Positions 28,096-38,189 of a stretch of 64,000 nucleotides of DNA are shown piece by piece (positions within the stretch are counted from its first letter, which is position 1; each line of letters starts with the position of its first letter). This stretch comes from Candidatus Rubrivivax defluviihabitans (GTDB lineage Bacteria; Pseudomonadota; Gammaproteobacteria; Burkholderiales; Burkholderiaceae_C). The stretch lies in contig JADJMW010000022.1 in the NCBI GenBank assembly GCA_016709385.1, positions 682,001 to 746,000 on the forward strand, written 5' to 3'. The translations under genes were made by a program, and so were the position numbers. The notes beneath the pieces were generated by a model. It was not told the DNA's origin and searched no databases. It was given only the letters and a program-made list of their open reading frames with translations.

Positions 28096-30083
28096 TGGTG
28101 TCGGATCGCGCGTACTATTCAGACACGATCGCGAGTTTTCTCTCTCGCGACGACTTGACCGTTCTGGGCGAACTCACAGCCGCCAGTGAATTCGATGTCG
28201 ACCTGCCTCAGCGCGATGCATGGCGGCAGGAAGTGCGCGTCCTCCGAAGTGCGTTGCTGGCCTTCAACGACGGTCACGTTTTTCTGGAGTTTGTGGTTCC
28301 TCGACTGGGCAAGCGCATCGACGCGGTGCTCCTGCTTCACGGGCGTCTGATCGTTCTCGAGTTCAAGGTCGGTGCAAGATTTTTCGCTCGTGCTGACATC
28401 GACCAGGTCTGGGACTACGCGCTGGACCTGAAGAACTTTCATGAGACCAGTCGCGACCGCAGCATCTGGCCTGGACTGGTCATCACAGGGAACTCGGGCA
28501 GGTTGGCCGAAGGGGAGGAGCGGGCCGAAGACAAGGTTGCTGAGCCGACTTTGGTGTCGTCCGATCGGCTGGGCGAGTGGTTGGCGCGGGTGTCTGGGTC
28601 GCGCGCGGAAGAGGCCCCTGCTGCAAACGAGTGGCAACGAGGCCGATATCGGCCCACGCCGACCATCATCGAAGCAGCGACCAGCCTTTACAGGCGGCAT
28701 TCCGTCAAGGAAATTGCCCGCCATGATGCCGGTGCCAAGAACCTTGCGCAGACCTCAGCCGCAGTCGCCCGGATTATCGAAAGCTCTCGCGATAACGGCT
28801 GGAAATCCATCTGCTTGGTGACCGGTGTGCCCGGCGCGGGCAAGACTTTGGTGGGTCTGGATGTTGCCACCCGTTTCCAGGACGCCGAAAGCGAGTTGCA
28901 CAGCGTCTACCTCTCAGGCAATGGCCCGCTGGTCGCCATACTCAGCGAGGCCTTGGCGCGCGACAAGGTTCAGCAGGAAAGGCGCAACGGGCGAACGATG
29001 CGCAAAGGCCAGGCGCGGCAGGCCGTGCAGGCTTTCATCCAGGCTGTGCACCACTTTCGCGATGAAGGCCTCAAGGATCCGCTCCCACCTGCGGATCACG
29101 TGGCCATTTTCGACGAGGCGCAACGCGCATGGAATTTGGCCAAGACAGCCGACTTCATGCAGCGAAAGAAGGGGCGACCCGGTTTTGCGCAGTCCGAGCC
29201 GGACTTCCTGGTTTCATGTCTGGATCGGCACCCTGACTGGGCAGTGGTGGTCTGTCTGGTGGGCGGGGGCCAGGAGATCAACACGGGCGAAGCCGGCATC
29301 TCGGAATGGCTGGCCGTGATCCAACGCTCCTACCCCAAGTGGCATGTGCATCTGTCGTCGCAGCTGACCGACAGCGAGTACAACGCAGGAGCTGCCATCG
29401 ACGCCTTGAGAGTCAGGTCGAACGTCTGCTTCGATGACGACCTGCATCTCGCCGTATCGATGCGGTCGTTTCGGGCTGAGCATGTCTCGACCTTCGTGAA
29501 GATGGTTCTCGACCGTGAGCTTTCCGACGCTGCCACGCTCTACCGCCAGTTTGCTCGTCGGTTTCCCGTTGTCATGACCCGTTCCGTCGAGACCGCCAGA
29601 GCCTGGCTGAGACGACAGGCCAGAGGCAACGAACGCTATGGCCTCGTCGTCTCGTCGCAGGCGCTTAGATTGAAGCCACATGCGATCGACGTTCGCGCGC
29701 CCGTGGACCCGGTGAACTGGTTCCTCAACGACAGAGAAGACGTGAGGTCTTCGTACTATCTCGAAGACGTCGCCACCGAGTTTCAGGTCCAGGGGCTGGA
29801 ACTGGATTGGGTCGGCGTGGTCTGGGATGCCGATCTGCGGTACCAGGACAGCGGTTGGCAACACCACTCGTTTGTTGGCAAGCGCTGGCAGAGCATCCAC
29901 AAGGCCGATCGGCAGCTCTACCTGAAGAACGCCTACCGCGTGTTGTTGACACGCGCCCGGCAGGGCATGGTCATCGTCGTTCCGGAAGGCACCGAGCAGG
30001 ACCCAACCCGGGATCCGGCCTTCTATGACGGCACGTATAGCTACCTGAGGTCAGTCGGCATAGAGGAGCTTGGCTGCCCATAG
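28095..30083 (+). CDS. Nuclease-helicase fusion: PD-(D/E)xK-like N-terminus plus DUF2075 (SF1) helicase
   Basis: A 662-residue protein starting at GTG 28095 (or 28098), overlapping the last base of the gyrB stop. Residues 50-100 carry KRIDAVLLLHGRLIVLEFKVG, the D..ExK pattern of PD-(D/E)xK nucleases (Asp76, Glu89, Lys91). Residues about 235-662 are a DUF2075/Schlafen-type SF1 helicase with Walker A GVPGAGKTLVG near 245, Walker B VAIFDEAQRAW near 335, and motif VI VLLTRARQGMVIVVP near 615. The base composition is visibly lower in GC than gyrB and codon use is more relaxed, which points to transfer. No function is established for this fusion; a role in defence against foreign nucleic acid is inferred from architecture and its toxin-antitoxin neighbour. 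Confidence 0.8.
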
Positions 30084-30278
30084 TGGCGCCACAGGCGCGT
30101 GCGCTTGCTGGTCTGTATCGAAGTCCCGGACGCACAACGCATGCTGTTCGCGCAAAAGCAATAGCCGCGAAGTCGAGGCTGTCAAGGCCCGGGGGGCGGT
30201 CCATGTAGCGCCTTGGCCCTCGGGCTGCGCTGAACGGACAGAGCCCGGCGAGCGCCGACAATGTTGGAAAAAGCGCTT
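30084..30278. other. Intergenic region after the nuclease-helicase gene
   Basis: I see no gene or recognisable remnant in this 195-base stretch; it still has the lower GC of the preceding gene at its left end. Confidence 0.4.
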
Positions 30279-30316
30279 CTCATTATGTACAAATCAAGCA
30301 GTTTGTATAAAATGAG
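30279..30316 (+). promoter_or_regulatory. Operator dyad and promoter of the XRE/AbiEii pair
   Basis: CTCATT-N3-TACAAA (30279-30293) and TTTGTA-N3-AATGAG (30302-30316) form an inverted repeat with 12 of 15 positions per arm conserved and an eight-base spacer. A possible -10 (TATAAA, 30306-30311) with a -35 (TTATGT, 30283-30288) at 17-base spacing lies inside it, so a bound repressor would block the promoter. The start codon is only six bases past the dyad, implying a very short leader. Confidence 0.7.
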
Positions 30317-30322
30317 AATCAA

Positions 30323-30802
30323 ATGCCCGCCAAAGCACCCCCTGTAGGTGAAATCCTGGCGGCCCGCCTGAAGGTCTTGGGCGAGCGCATCCGTGCCCAC
30401 CGCGAGCAGCAGAAGGTCAGCGCCACCACGGCGGCGGAAGCGGCCGGCATGTCGCGCGCCACCTTGCACCGCATCGAACGCGGCGAGCCTTCGGTGACCC
30501 TGGGCGCCTACCTGAGCGCCATCGACGCGGTGGGCCTGCAGCTCGAGCTTCGCGATCCGAACGCGCCGCCGGCGCCTGTCGCAGTTGCCGGCGTTCCGGC
30601 CCGGGTGCGCCTGGACGACTACCCGCAGCTCAAGGGCCTGGCCTGGCAACTGCACGGCGTGGACGATCTCAGCCCGGAAGAGGCCCTCAGCCTGTACGAA
30701 CGCAACTGGCGGCACATCGACCGCGCCCGCCTCGGGCCGGCCGAGCGGGCGCTGGTGCAGGCCCTGGTGAAACGGTTGGGCGGAGGGCGCCTGCTTGTTT
30801 GA
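30323..30802 (+). CDS. XRE-family HTH antitoxin of a type IV-like (AbiE-type) module
   Basis: A 159-residue protein with an HTH at about residues 20-75 (AEAAGMSRATLHRIERGEPSVTLGAYL, read in parts) and a C-terminal part (SPEEALSLYERNWRHIDRARL) typical of antitoxins paired with AbiEii nucleotidyltransferases. It probably represses its own promoter through the dyad directly upstream. The toxin gene begins before this gene ends. Confidence 0.8.
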   Translation: MPAKAPPVGEILAARLKVLGERIRAHREQQKVSATTAAEAAGMSRATLHRIERGEPSVTLGAYLSAIDAVGLQLELRDPNAPPAPVAVAGVPARVRLDDYPQLKGLAWQLHGVDDLSPEEALSLYERNWRHIDRARLGPAERALVQALVKRLGGGRLLV

Positions 30803-31580
30803 ACGGCCCCACCACCGCCGCATCGCCACCGTCCTGCAGGCGCTGGACGCCGATGCGCTACTTGCCAACGCCTGCCTCTTCGGCGGCGGCACGGCCATGG
30901 CCTTGCGCTTCGGCGAGTACCGCGAGTCGGTCGACATCGACTTTATGGTTTCCCGGGTGGACGGCTACCGGCAGCTGCGCCAGCGCCTGATGGGCCCGGA
31001 AGGCCTACGCGCCATCACCCGGCCCGGCCAGGTGCTGAACCCGTCGCGTGAGATGCGCGCCGACCAGTATGGCGTGCGCACGCTGCTGGAGGTGGAAGAC
31101 GCGGACATCAAGCTCGAGATCGTGCTCGAGGCCCGGATCGAATTGGAGGCGCCCTGCCCCGACGACCGCTTGTGCGGCGTGGCCACCTTGACGCCTCTGG
31201 ACATGGCGACCAGCAAGCTGCTGGCGAACTCCGACCGCTGGCGCGACGATGCCGTGCTCAGCCGCGACCTCATCGACCTGGCGATGATGGCGCCGCCGAA
31301 GAAGCTCTTGCGACGGGCCATCGACAAAGCCCGGGCCGCCTACGGCGACAACGTGGTGGCCGACCTGGCCAAGGCCATCGAGAACCTGCGCGAGCGGCCC
31401 CACCGGCTGGACCAATGCATGAAGGCCACCGGGGCCATGACGCACGCCGGGGGGGTGGTCGCATCCGGCGCTGGTGCCATGACGCCTGGCTGCGGATGTC
31501 CCGAAGGGGGTTTGCGCGCCCGCCTGGATCGACGCCGGGCACGAGGTCAACGGGCGGGCCTGGCCGTGCTGGCCGACTGA
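30795..31580 (+). CDS. AbiEii/AbiGii-type nucleotidyltransferase toxin
   Basis: The N-terminal 210 residues are a DUF1814/AbiEii nucleotidyltransferase: LFGGGTAMALRFGEYRESVDIDF has the GG-T motif and the S-x-DxD metal site. The likely start is TTG 30795, overlapping the antitoxin by eight bases. After RLDQCMKA (near residue 215) the sequence becomes Gly/Ala-rich and unlike the family. A run of seven G at 31449-31455 lies just after that point, and a different frame reads RIRRWCHDAWLRM, so the true C-terminus is probably shifted. AbiEii proteins inactivate tRNA by adding nucleotides; the target here is unknown. Confidence 0.78.
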   Translation: MFERPHHRRIATVLQALDADALLANACLFGGGTAMALRFGEYRESVDIDFMVSRVDGYRQLRQRLMGPEGLRAITRPGQVLNPSREMRADQYGVRTLLEVEDADIKLEIVLEARIELEAPCPDDRLCGVATLTPLDMATSKLLANSDRWRDDAVLSRDLIDLAMMAPPKKLLRRAIDKARAAYGDNVVADLAKAIENLRERPHRLDQCMKATGAMTHAGGVVASGAGAMTPGCGCPEGGLRARLDRRRARGQRAGLAVLAD

Positions 31581-31639
31581 AGCGCGAGACCTGCTTGACT
31601 TGCCGGCTCGAGCCCATTGTGAAAATCGACCTGTTCTGG

Positions 31640-31880
<241 letters not shown>

Positions 31881-31955
31881 GGGGGGGGGCGTCCGGGGCG
31901 CCTTGGCTGTTGTACATGCTCGGCGGCCCGCCCGCCTTGACGACCGCGCTTTGCC

Positions 31956-32490
31956 CTACCGCATCCTCGAAGCCAGCCGCACCGTCTGCCCCGCCACCAT
32001 GAAGGCCCCGCGCCCGCGGTGGTGCAGCGTGCGCGGGTCCTGGCAGGCCGGGTCCACCCAGGCCTGCAGCACTTCCAGCACGAAGAAGCCATAGCGTTTC
32101 ATCAGCCGCGTGTCTGCCACGCGGCACTCCAGGCTGGCGTAGCACTCGGCGATCAGCGGCGCGACCACCCGGCGGGCCGGGACCGGGGTCAGTCCGAAGG
32201 CCTGGAACTTGTCGAGCCGGCGGCCGGACGTATTGCCGCAGCCCACCACCTGCGCGCTCAGTTCCACGGTCGGGATGTTGATGACGCACTGCTTCGTGAG
32301 GCGCAGCGCGGTATGGCTGAAATCCGCGCCGCTGACCACGCAGCCCACCAGCGGCGGTTCGAATTCCAGCATCGTGTGCCACGACAGCGTCATCACGTTG
32401 GCCTGCCCACGGTGCGCCGTGGTCAGCAGCACCACCGGCCCGGGTTCGAGCAGGCCACACCTTGGACAATGGATACGAACGCTTGGCCAT
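31956..32490 (-). CDS. Flavin reductase family protein, frame interrupted near residue 11
   Basis: An FMN-binding split-barrel protein of the flavin reductase family (about 178 residues). The main piece contains VVLLTTAHRGQANVMTLSWH, PLVGCVVSG, FSHTALRLTKQCVINIP and ECYASLECRV, all typical. The start MAKRSYPLSKV (ATG at 32490) lies in a different phase from GLLEPGPVVLLTT, with the break near 32455-32463. Whether this is a real mutation or an error is open; the region is close to the poly-G block and the multiply shifted ligase gene. It is divergent from that ligase gene. Confidence 0.7.
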
Positions 32491-32609
32491 CGCCGGACCC
32501 TCCTGGGCTCCATCTTGCGCCCACCGGCCTTGACACCGCGCAAGGCCGGGCGCCGGGACTGCGGCACAGTGGGGGTACCGCGATGCCGCAGCACGGCACG
32601 GAGGAACCC

Positions 32610-34341
32610 ATGGACAAGCCCTGGCTTGCACAGTACCCGGCCGGCATGCCGGCCCAGATCGACACCCGCGCCTTCGCGTCGCTGAAGGACGTGCTGGCCG
32701 CCAGTTGCGCACGTTTTGCCGACCGGCCGGCCTACAGTTCCATGGGCCAGGTGATGACGTTCGCCCAGCTCGACGCCGCCAGCCTGGCCTTCGCGGCCTG
32801 GCTGCAGAAGCGGGCCGGCCTGCGGCGTGGCGACCGTGTCGCGCTGATGATGCCCAACCTGCTGCAGTACCCGGTGGCGCTGTTCGGCACCCTGCGCGCC
32901 GGCCTGGTGGTGGTGAACGTGAATCCGATGTACACGCCGCGCGAACTGCAGCACCAGCTGAAGGATTCGGGCGCCGCGGCCATCGTGGTGCTGGAGAATT
33001 TTGCCCATACGCTGGAGCAGGTGATCGGCGCCACGGCCTTGCGCAAGGTGGTCACCACACAGGCCGGCGACCTGCTGCCGCCGCTCAGCGGCTGCTCACC
33101 AATGCCGTGCTCAAGCACGTGAAGAAGGCGGTGCCGCCGTGGCGGCTGCCCGGTGCGGTGCCTTTCCGGGCCGCGCTGGCCACCGGCCGCGCGCTGGCGC
33201 TGGACGACGTGGCGCTGGGCCCCGACGACCTGGCCTTCCTGCAGTACACCGGCGGCACCACCGGCGTGGCCAAGGGCGCCATGCTCAGCCACGGCAACAT
33301 GGTCGCCAACGTGCTGCAGGGTGGCGGCCTGGATCGGGCCCGGCATGCAAGAAGGCGCCGAGACGCTGGTGATCCCGCTGCCGCTGTATCACGTCTTCGC
33401 GCTGACAGGCGCGCTGTCGTTCTTCAGCCGCGGCACCCACACCGTGCTGGTGGCCAACCCGCGCGACCTGCCGGCCTTCATCAAGACGCTGAAGGCGTTG
33501 CCGCCCTCGGCCCTCATCGGCGTCAATACGCTGTACCGCGCCTTGCTCGACGCACCGGGCTTCGCCGAGGTCGACTTCCAGCCGGCTCATGCTGGCGGTG
33601 GCCGGCGGCATGGCCGTGCAGCACGTGGTGGCGCAGCGCTGGAAGCAGGCCACCGGCGTGCCGCTGGTGGAAGGCTACGGCCTCACCGAGACGGCACCGG
33701 TGGCCATCGCCAACCCCACCGACATCGCCGAATGGAGCGGCGGCATCGGCGTGCCGCTGCCCAGCACCGAGGCCGCGATCCTGGGCGAACAAGGCCAGCC
33801 GCTGCCGCCGGGCGAGGTGGGCGAGATCGCCGTGCGCGGCCCGCAGGTCATGAAGGGCTACTGGCAGCGGCCCGAGGAAAGCGCGAAGGTCTTCAGCGCC
33901 GACGGCTGGCTGCGCACCGGCGACATGGGCGTGATGGACGAACGCGGCAGCTTCCACCTCACCGACCGCAAGAAGGACATGATCGTCGTCTCGGGCTTCA
34001 AGGTCTTTCCCAACGAGATCGAGGACGTGCTCACCCTGCACCCCGGCGTGCTGGAAGCCGCCGTCATCGGCGTGCCCGACGAACGTGCCGGCGAAGCGGT
34101 GAAGGCCGTGGTGGTGCGCAAGGACCCGGGCCTGACCGAGGCCGACTTGCTGGCCCATTGCCGGCAGCACCTGACCGGCTACAAGATGCCGCGCAGCGTG
34201 GAGTTCCGCACCGAGCCTCTGCCCAAGACCAACCTGGGCAAGATCCTGCGCCGCGAATTGCGTGCGGCGCCGCCGGTCCCGGCGGCATCGGCTGCATCGG
34301 CCAGCGCGACCGAGGCACGCGCACCGGCGCACGCGGCCTGA
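32610..34341 (+). CDS. Long-chain fatty acid-CoA ligase (FadD-like), frame interrupted three times
   Basis: An AMP-forming acyl-CoA synthetase of about 576 residues when mended. Pieces in order: MDKPWLAQYPAGMPAQID.. with DRVALMMPNLLQYPVALFG; then LLTNAVLKHVKKAVPPW with YTGGTTGVAKGAMLSHGN (AMP motif); then TLVIPLPLYHVFALTG; then VPLVEGYGLTETAPV, DGWLRTGDMGVMD and KTNLGKILRREL. Breaks are near 33084 (one base missing), 33318-33322 (one extra) and 33577-33580 (one extra); the span of 577 codons plus one base agrees with that sum. GGAGG at 32600-32604 supports the ATG at 32610. It activates fatty acids for oxidation or lipid synthesis. Confidence 0.85.
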
Positions 34342-34342
34342 G

Positions 34343-34981
34343 ATGCCGACTGCCGCACCGCGGTCACCCTATCGGCCGCGCCGGTTGCGCCTGCGCGACG
34401 GCCGCGAGGTCACGCTGCGCGCCATCGCCGAGTCCGACGCGCCGGCCATTGCCCGCGCCTTCGAGCAGCTTTCGCCCGATTCGCGCTACCAGCGCTTCAT
34501 GCAGCACAAGAAGCAGCTCAACCCCGAGGCGCTGGAGCGCGGCGTGCGGCGGCGGCCGGGCGAAGACTTCGCATTCGTCGCCGCGGTGCCCCGTGCCGAG
34601 GGCGCGACGGGGGCCGAGGCGGTCGAGCGGGCCGAGGGGGCCGAGGAGGCCACCCGGCAAGGCGGCGAGGAAATCGTGGGCGCCGCGCAATACGTGCCCT
34701 CCGGCGACGGCGACCCCCGCGTGTGCGAATTTGCCATCACGCTGGCCGAGGGCTGGCGCGGCTGCGGCCTGGCCACGCAGTTGATGCGCAGCCTGCTGCG
34801 CCGCGCCCGCTACGACGGTTATGCGTTGATGGAAGGGCTGGTGCTGGCCGCCAACGAACCCATGCTGGTGCTGGCACGCCGGCTCGGGTTCAGCGTGGAA
34901 GCGGTGCCGCCCGACGGCACCGTGCTGCGCGTGCTGCGCCGGCTGCGGCCTGCGCCGCCGCCGGCGGCCGACTCGCCATGA
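34343..34981 (+). CDS. GNAT family N-acetyltransferase
   Basis: A 212-residue GNAT protein: LRDGREVTLRAIAESDAPAI near residue 18, the PDSRYQRFM motif near 48, and acetyl-CoA-binding segment AEGWRGCGLATQLMRSLL near 135. An Ala/Glu-rich stretch (residues about 85-110, GAEAVERAEGAEEATRQ) is inserted in the middle. This resembles the acetyltransferase domain of protein acetylases such as Pat, but lacks the ligase-like part. The ATG lies directly after the FadD-like stop, suggesting an operon with it and the downstream permease. Confidence 0.82.
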   Translation: MPTAAPRSPYRPRRLRLRDGREVTLRAIAESDAPAIARAFEQLSPDSRYQRFMQHKKQLNPEALERGVRRRPGEDFAFVAAVPRAEGATGAEAVERAEGAEEATRQGGEEIVGAAQYVPSGDGDPRVCEFAITLAEGWRGCGLATQLMRSLLRRARYDGYALMEGLVLAANEPMLVLARRLGFSVEAVPPDGTVLRVLRRLRPAPPPAADSP

Positions 34982-36388
34982 CCACCCGAACCCGCCACCC
35001 CGGCCACCCCGGCCTGCATTCCGGAAACGCCCGACAAGCCGCGCGGCACGCTGCGCGGGCTGTTCATCGTGGCCGCCACTCTGGTGGCCTGCGCGCTGCT
35101 GTACCGCACCCTGCCTTTCGACGAGGCCGCGCGCAAGGGCCTGGTGCTGCTGCTGTTCGTGGCCGTGCTGTGGCTCACCGAGGCGGTGCACGTCACCGTG
35201 GCGGCGCTGCTGGTGCCGGTGGGCGCGCTGACGCTGGGCATTCGGGCGTCACCACCGCCAGGTGCCATGGCGTCGTTTGCCGATCCCATCATCTTCCTGT
35301 TCTTCGGCGGCTTCGCGCTGGCCACGGCGCTGAGCGCGCAGCAGCCCGACCGCAAGATCGCGTTCTGGATCCTGTCGATGGCGCGCTCGCACCGGGGTGC
35401 CGCCGCGCTGATGATGTTCGGCGCCAGCGCGGCGCTGTCGATGTGGATCAGCAACACCGCCACCGCGGCCATGATGCTGCCGCTGGCGCTGGGCATCATG
35501 AGCCACCTGGACGCCAAGACCGAGCGCCGCACCTTCGTCTTCATCCTGCTGGGCATTGCCTATTCGGCCAGCATCGGCGGCATCGGCAGCCTCATCGGGT
35601 CGCCGCCGAATGCCATCGCCGCGCGCGCGCTGGGGCTGGACTTCGCCGGCTGGATGGCCGTGGGCCTGCCGCTGATGCTGATCCTGCTGCCGCTGATGGT
35701 GGCCACGCTGTGGCTCGTCCTCCGGCCGCAGCTGAACCGCCGCATGCAGTTGCAGCACGAGGACATTCCGTGGACGCGGCCGCGCGTGCTGGCGATGGCG
35801 GTGTTCGGCCGCACCGCGCTGGGCTGGGTGCTCGGCGGCCGCGTGAGCGCGGTGCTGGGCATCGACAACCCCGATACCTTCGTCGCCCTGGCCGCGGCGG
35901 TGGCGGTGGTGCTGCTGGGCCTGGCGAGCTGGCAGCAGGTGGCCGATCACACCGACTGGGGCGTGCTCTTCCTGTTCGGCGGCGGACTCACGCTGAGCGC
36001 CATCCTGCGCAGCTCGGGTGCCTCGGCGGTGCTGGGCGACCAGGTGGCGGCGGCGCTCGGCCAGGCCGGGCCGTTCTGGGTGATCGTGGGCGTCACGGCC
36101 TTCATCGTGCTGCTCACCGAATTCACCAGCAATACCGCCTCGGCGGCGCTGCTGGTGCCGGTATTCGCCGTCATCGGCGAACGCACGGGCCTGCCGCCTT
36201 CGGTGCTGGTGCTGATGATCGGCCTGGGCGCTTCGTGCGCCTTCATGCTGCCGGTGGCCACGCCGCCGAACGCCATCGTCTTCGGCACCGGTTTCGTGCC
36301 GCAGCGCGACATGATCCGCGCCGGCGCCGTGCTCAACGCGGTGTGCATCGCGGTGCTGTCGCTGTGGGGGTGGTTCGTGCTGCGCTGA
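34978..36388 (+). CDS. SLC13 (DASS) family anion permease, N-terminus probably frame-shifted
   Basis: A polytopic permease with about eleven membrane spans, DASS signature segments AALSMWISNTATAAMMLPLALG near 130 and LTEFTSNTASAALLVPVF near 375, and SPPNAI / TPPNAI in the two re-entrant loops. It would import di/tricarboxylates or another anion with sodium. An uninterrupted frame starts only at GTG 35069, but the ATG at 34978 overlaps the previous stop (ATGA) and the residues TPDKPRGTLRGLFIVAA before 35069 fit the family. One extra base around 34996-35025 would join them, and the span is exactly one base over 470 codons. Confidence 0.8.
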
Positions 36389-36449
36389 GGCGCGCGCAGA
36401 TGATGTCGATAGACTCGCAGAGTTTCGCCGTCCGGTACGAAAAGCCGCC

Positions 36450-36680
36450 ATGACCCAACCGTCGCGCATCACCATCGACCCGGCCGTGTGCCACGGCAAG
36501 CCCTGCATCCGGGGGCTGCGTTACCCAGTGGAAAATGTCCTCCAGTGGCTGGCGTCGGGCATGAGCATCGAAGAGATCCTGGGCGACTACGCTGATCTGG
36601 AGCGCGAAGACATTCTGGCCGTGCTGGACTTCGCCGCCCGTCTGACGCATACCAAGCGCATCGACCTCCTGGCGGCGTGA
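36450..36680 (+). CDS. DUF433 antitoxin
   Basis: A 76-residue DUF433 protein (SRITIDPAVCHGKPCIRGLRYPVENVLQWLASGMS, read in parts), an HTH-like antitoxin normally paired with a DUF5615 PIN-like toxin. The following gene begins before this one stops, as usual. It is intact although its partner is not. This is the first module of the toxin-antitoxin cluster. Confidence 0.82.
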   Translation: MTQPSRITIDPAVCHGKPCIRGLRYPVENVLQWLASGMSIEEILGDYADLEREDILAVLDFAARLTHTKRIDLLAA

Positions 36681-36986
36681 AATTCTGGTCGACGCCCAAC
36701 TGCCGCGCCGCATGTGTGCGTGGCTGGCCTTGCGGGCCGCGCGCGCTGGCCTGCCGGGCGGCGCCGATGCGCGTGATGGAGCGCGCGCGCGCGGGCGGCG
36801 TGCTCGCCGGCCGACTTCGTCCAGGTCCCGCTGCTGCGCGGGCGGGCCGACTCCTTTGGTTGCACGGGCCGTGGACAACCGCCGCCGGGGTCACTGTTGC
36901 GGGCCGCGCTGCCCCAAGTCGAGAAGGCATTCGAGGACAGTCAGTTTGTCGAACTGGGTGCGCAGCACCTGACCGTGCGCGACTGA
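36677..36986 (+). pseudogene. DUF5615 PIN-like toxin, broken
   Basis: Starts in overlap with the DUF433 gene. Two family pieces survive in different frames: LVDAQLPRRMCAWLA near the start, and ADFVQVPLLRG then RAALPQVEKAFEDSQFVELG up to the stop at 36984-36986. The stretch between is GC-rich, out of frame and lacks the expected KD-aspartate context, so at least two frame changes and probably a small loss are present. Either decay of the toxin or poor sequence would explain it. Confidence 0.6.
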
Positions 36987-37055
36987 CCGGCGCTCCAGGC
37001 GGCTCGAAGCGCCGCACAGGAAGTGCAGCGAGATCAGGCGCTTCGGCGAAGCACC

Positions 37056-37688
37056 TCAGCCGCCGGCGCTCGTTGCCGCCACGCATCGCGCGAGCTGCAT
37101 GCGCGGCGCGCGCTGCAGCTCGCACAGCAACGCGTGGCTCACCAGCCGGCCGGCCAGGGCCGTGGCAAAGCGTTCACCCAGGTCCTGCTGCATGCGCAGC
37201 AGCAGATGCGCCGTGGTCAGCGCGTCGGCCAGCGCGCGGTGGGCACGGCCGTGGTCGGGCAGCCGGTGCAGCGCCGCCAGCGTGCCCAGGCGGTGGTTGG
37301 CGGCCTGCGGGTACAGCCGGCGCGACAGCAGCAGCGTGCAGGCGAAGCGGTGCGCTTCGTCGGGCGCGCAGCCGGCCTGCGCCGCCTCGGCCAGCCAGAA
37401 ACCGCGGTCGAAGGCCGCGTTGTGCGCCACCAGCGGGCAGCCGCGCGTGAAGCGCATCAGCTCGTGCATCACGGCGCGGGCCGGTGGGGCGCCGGCCAGC
37501 ATGGCATTGCTGATGCCGGTGAGCTGCTCGATGAACGGCGGCACCCAGGCGCCGGTTTTCATGAGGCTCTGGAAGCGGCCCGCCACCTGCCCGCCTTGCA
37601 CCAGCACGGCGGCGATCTCGGTGGCGCGCGCGCCCTGCGCCGGCGACATGCCGGTGGTTTCGAAGTCGATGACGGCCAGGGTCTCCAT
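37056..37688 (-). CDS. 3'-5' exonuclease, DnaQ/RNase T family
   Basis: A 210-residue DEDDh exonuclease: Exo I VIDFETTGMSPAQGA near residue 6, Exo II VAHNAAFDRGFW near 88, Exo III HRALADALTTAHLL near 155. It resembles free-standing epsilon-like proteins rather than the polymerase III proofreading subunit and has no polymerase-binding tail that I can identify. The ATG at 37688 is preferred over 37700. It sits alone between two toxin-antitoxin modules. Confidence 0.82.
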   Translation of the reverse strand: METLAVIDFETTGMSPAQGARATEIAAVLVQGGQVAGRFQSLMKTGAWVPPFIEQLTGISNAMLAGAPPARAVMHELMRFTRGCPLVAHNAAFDRGFWLAEAAQAGCAPDEAHRFACTLLLSRRLYPQAANHRLGTLAALHRLPDHGRAHRALADALTTAHLLLRMQQDLGERFATALAGRLVSHALLCELQRAPRMQLARCVAATSAGG

Positions 37689-37775
37689 GGGCGTGGGCAT
37701 TGTCGCCGTGCGAGAGGACCGTTCGGCACGTCAGGGCGAGCCGCGAGCGCGCGACTGGCCCGCCTGTGGCTGGAT

Positions 37776-38162
37776 TCAGACCAGGATCACGCTGTCGCTG
37801 TAGGCGGCCACGGCGCGGTCATGGGTGATCAACCGCAGCGGTTCGGCCAGCGCCTGTGCCACGAGCAGGCGGTCGAAGGGGTCGGCATGCAGCGCCGGCA
37901 GGTTCCCGGTGGCGACGGCATGAGCGGCCGAAATGGCCAGCACGGCATAGCCGGCGGCGTTGAACCATTGCAGCGCCTGGTCGCCGGAAATGGGCATGTC
38001 GCCTCGGCCGAGCCGGTGCTTGATGGTGATCTCCCAGACGCTGGCCGCGCTGACCCGGACCTCGGAGTCCGGGTCGGCGATCAGCCGACGCGCCGCCGGC
38101 GGCAGGCGCGCGTCGTCGGTCAGCGCCCACAGCGCCACATGGGTGTCGAGCAGGATGCGCAA
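37776..38162 (-). CDS. PIN-domain toxin (VapC type)
   Basis: A 128-residue PIN domain with the metal-site acids in MRILLDTHVALWAL (Asp6), SAASVWEITIKHRLG (Glu near 45) and HADPFDRLLVAQAL (Asp near 92 and 95). Such toxins are RNases. The C-terminal THDRAVAAYS completes the fold. It lies 27 bases behind a Phd-like antitoxin on the same strand. Confidence 0.86.
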   Translation of the reverse strand: MRILLDTHVALWALTDDARLPPAARRLIADPDSEVRVSAASVWEITIKHRLGRGDMPISGDQALQWFNAAGYAVLAISAAHAVATGNLPALHADPFDRLLVAQALAEPLRLITHDRAVAAYSDSVILV

Positions 38163-38189
38163 GCCGGCCGCCGACGATGAGTGACGCCC

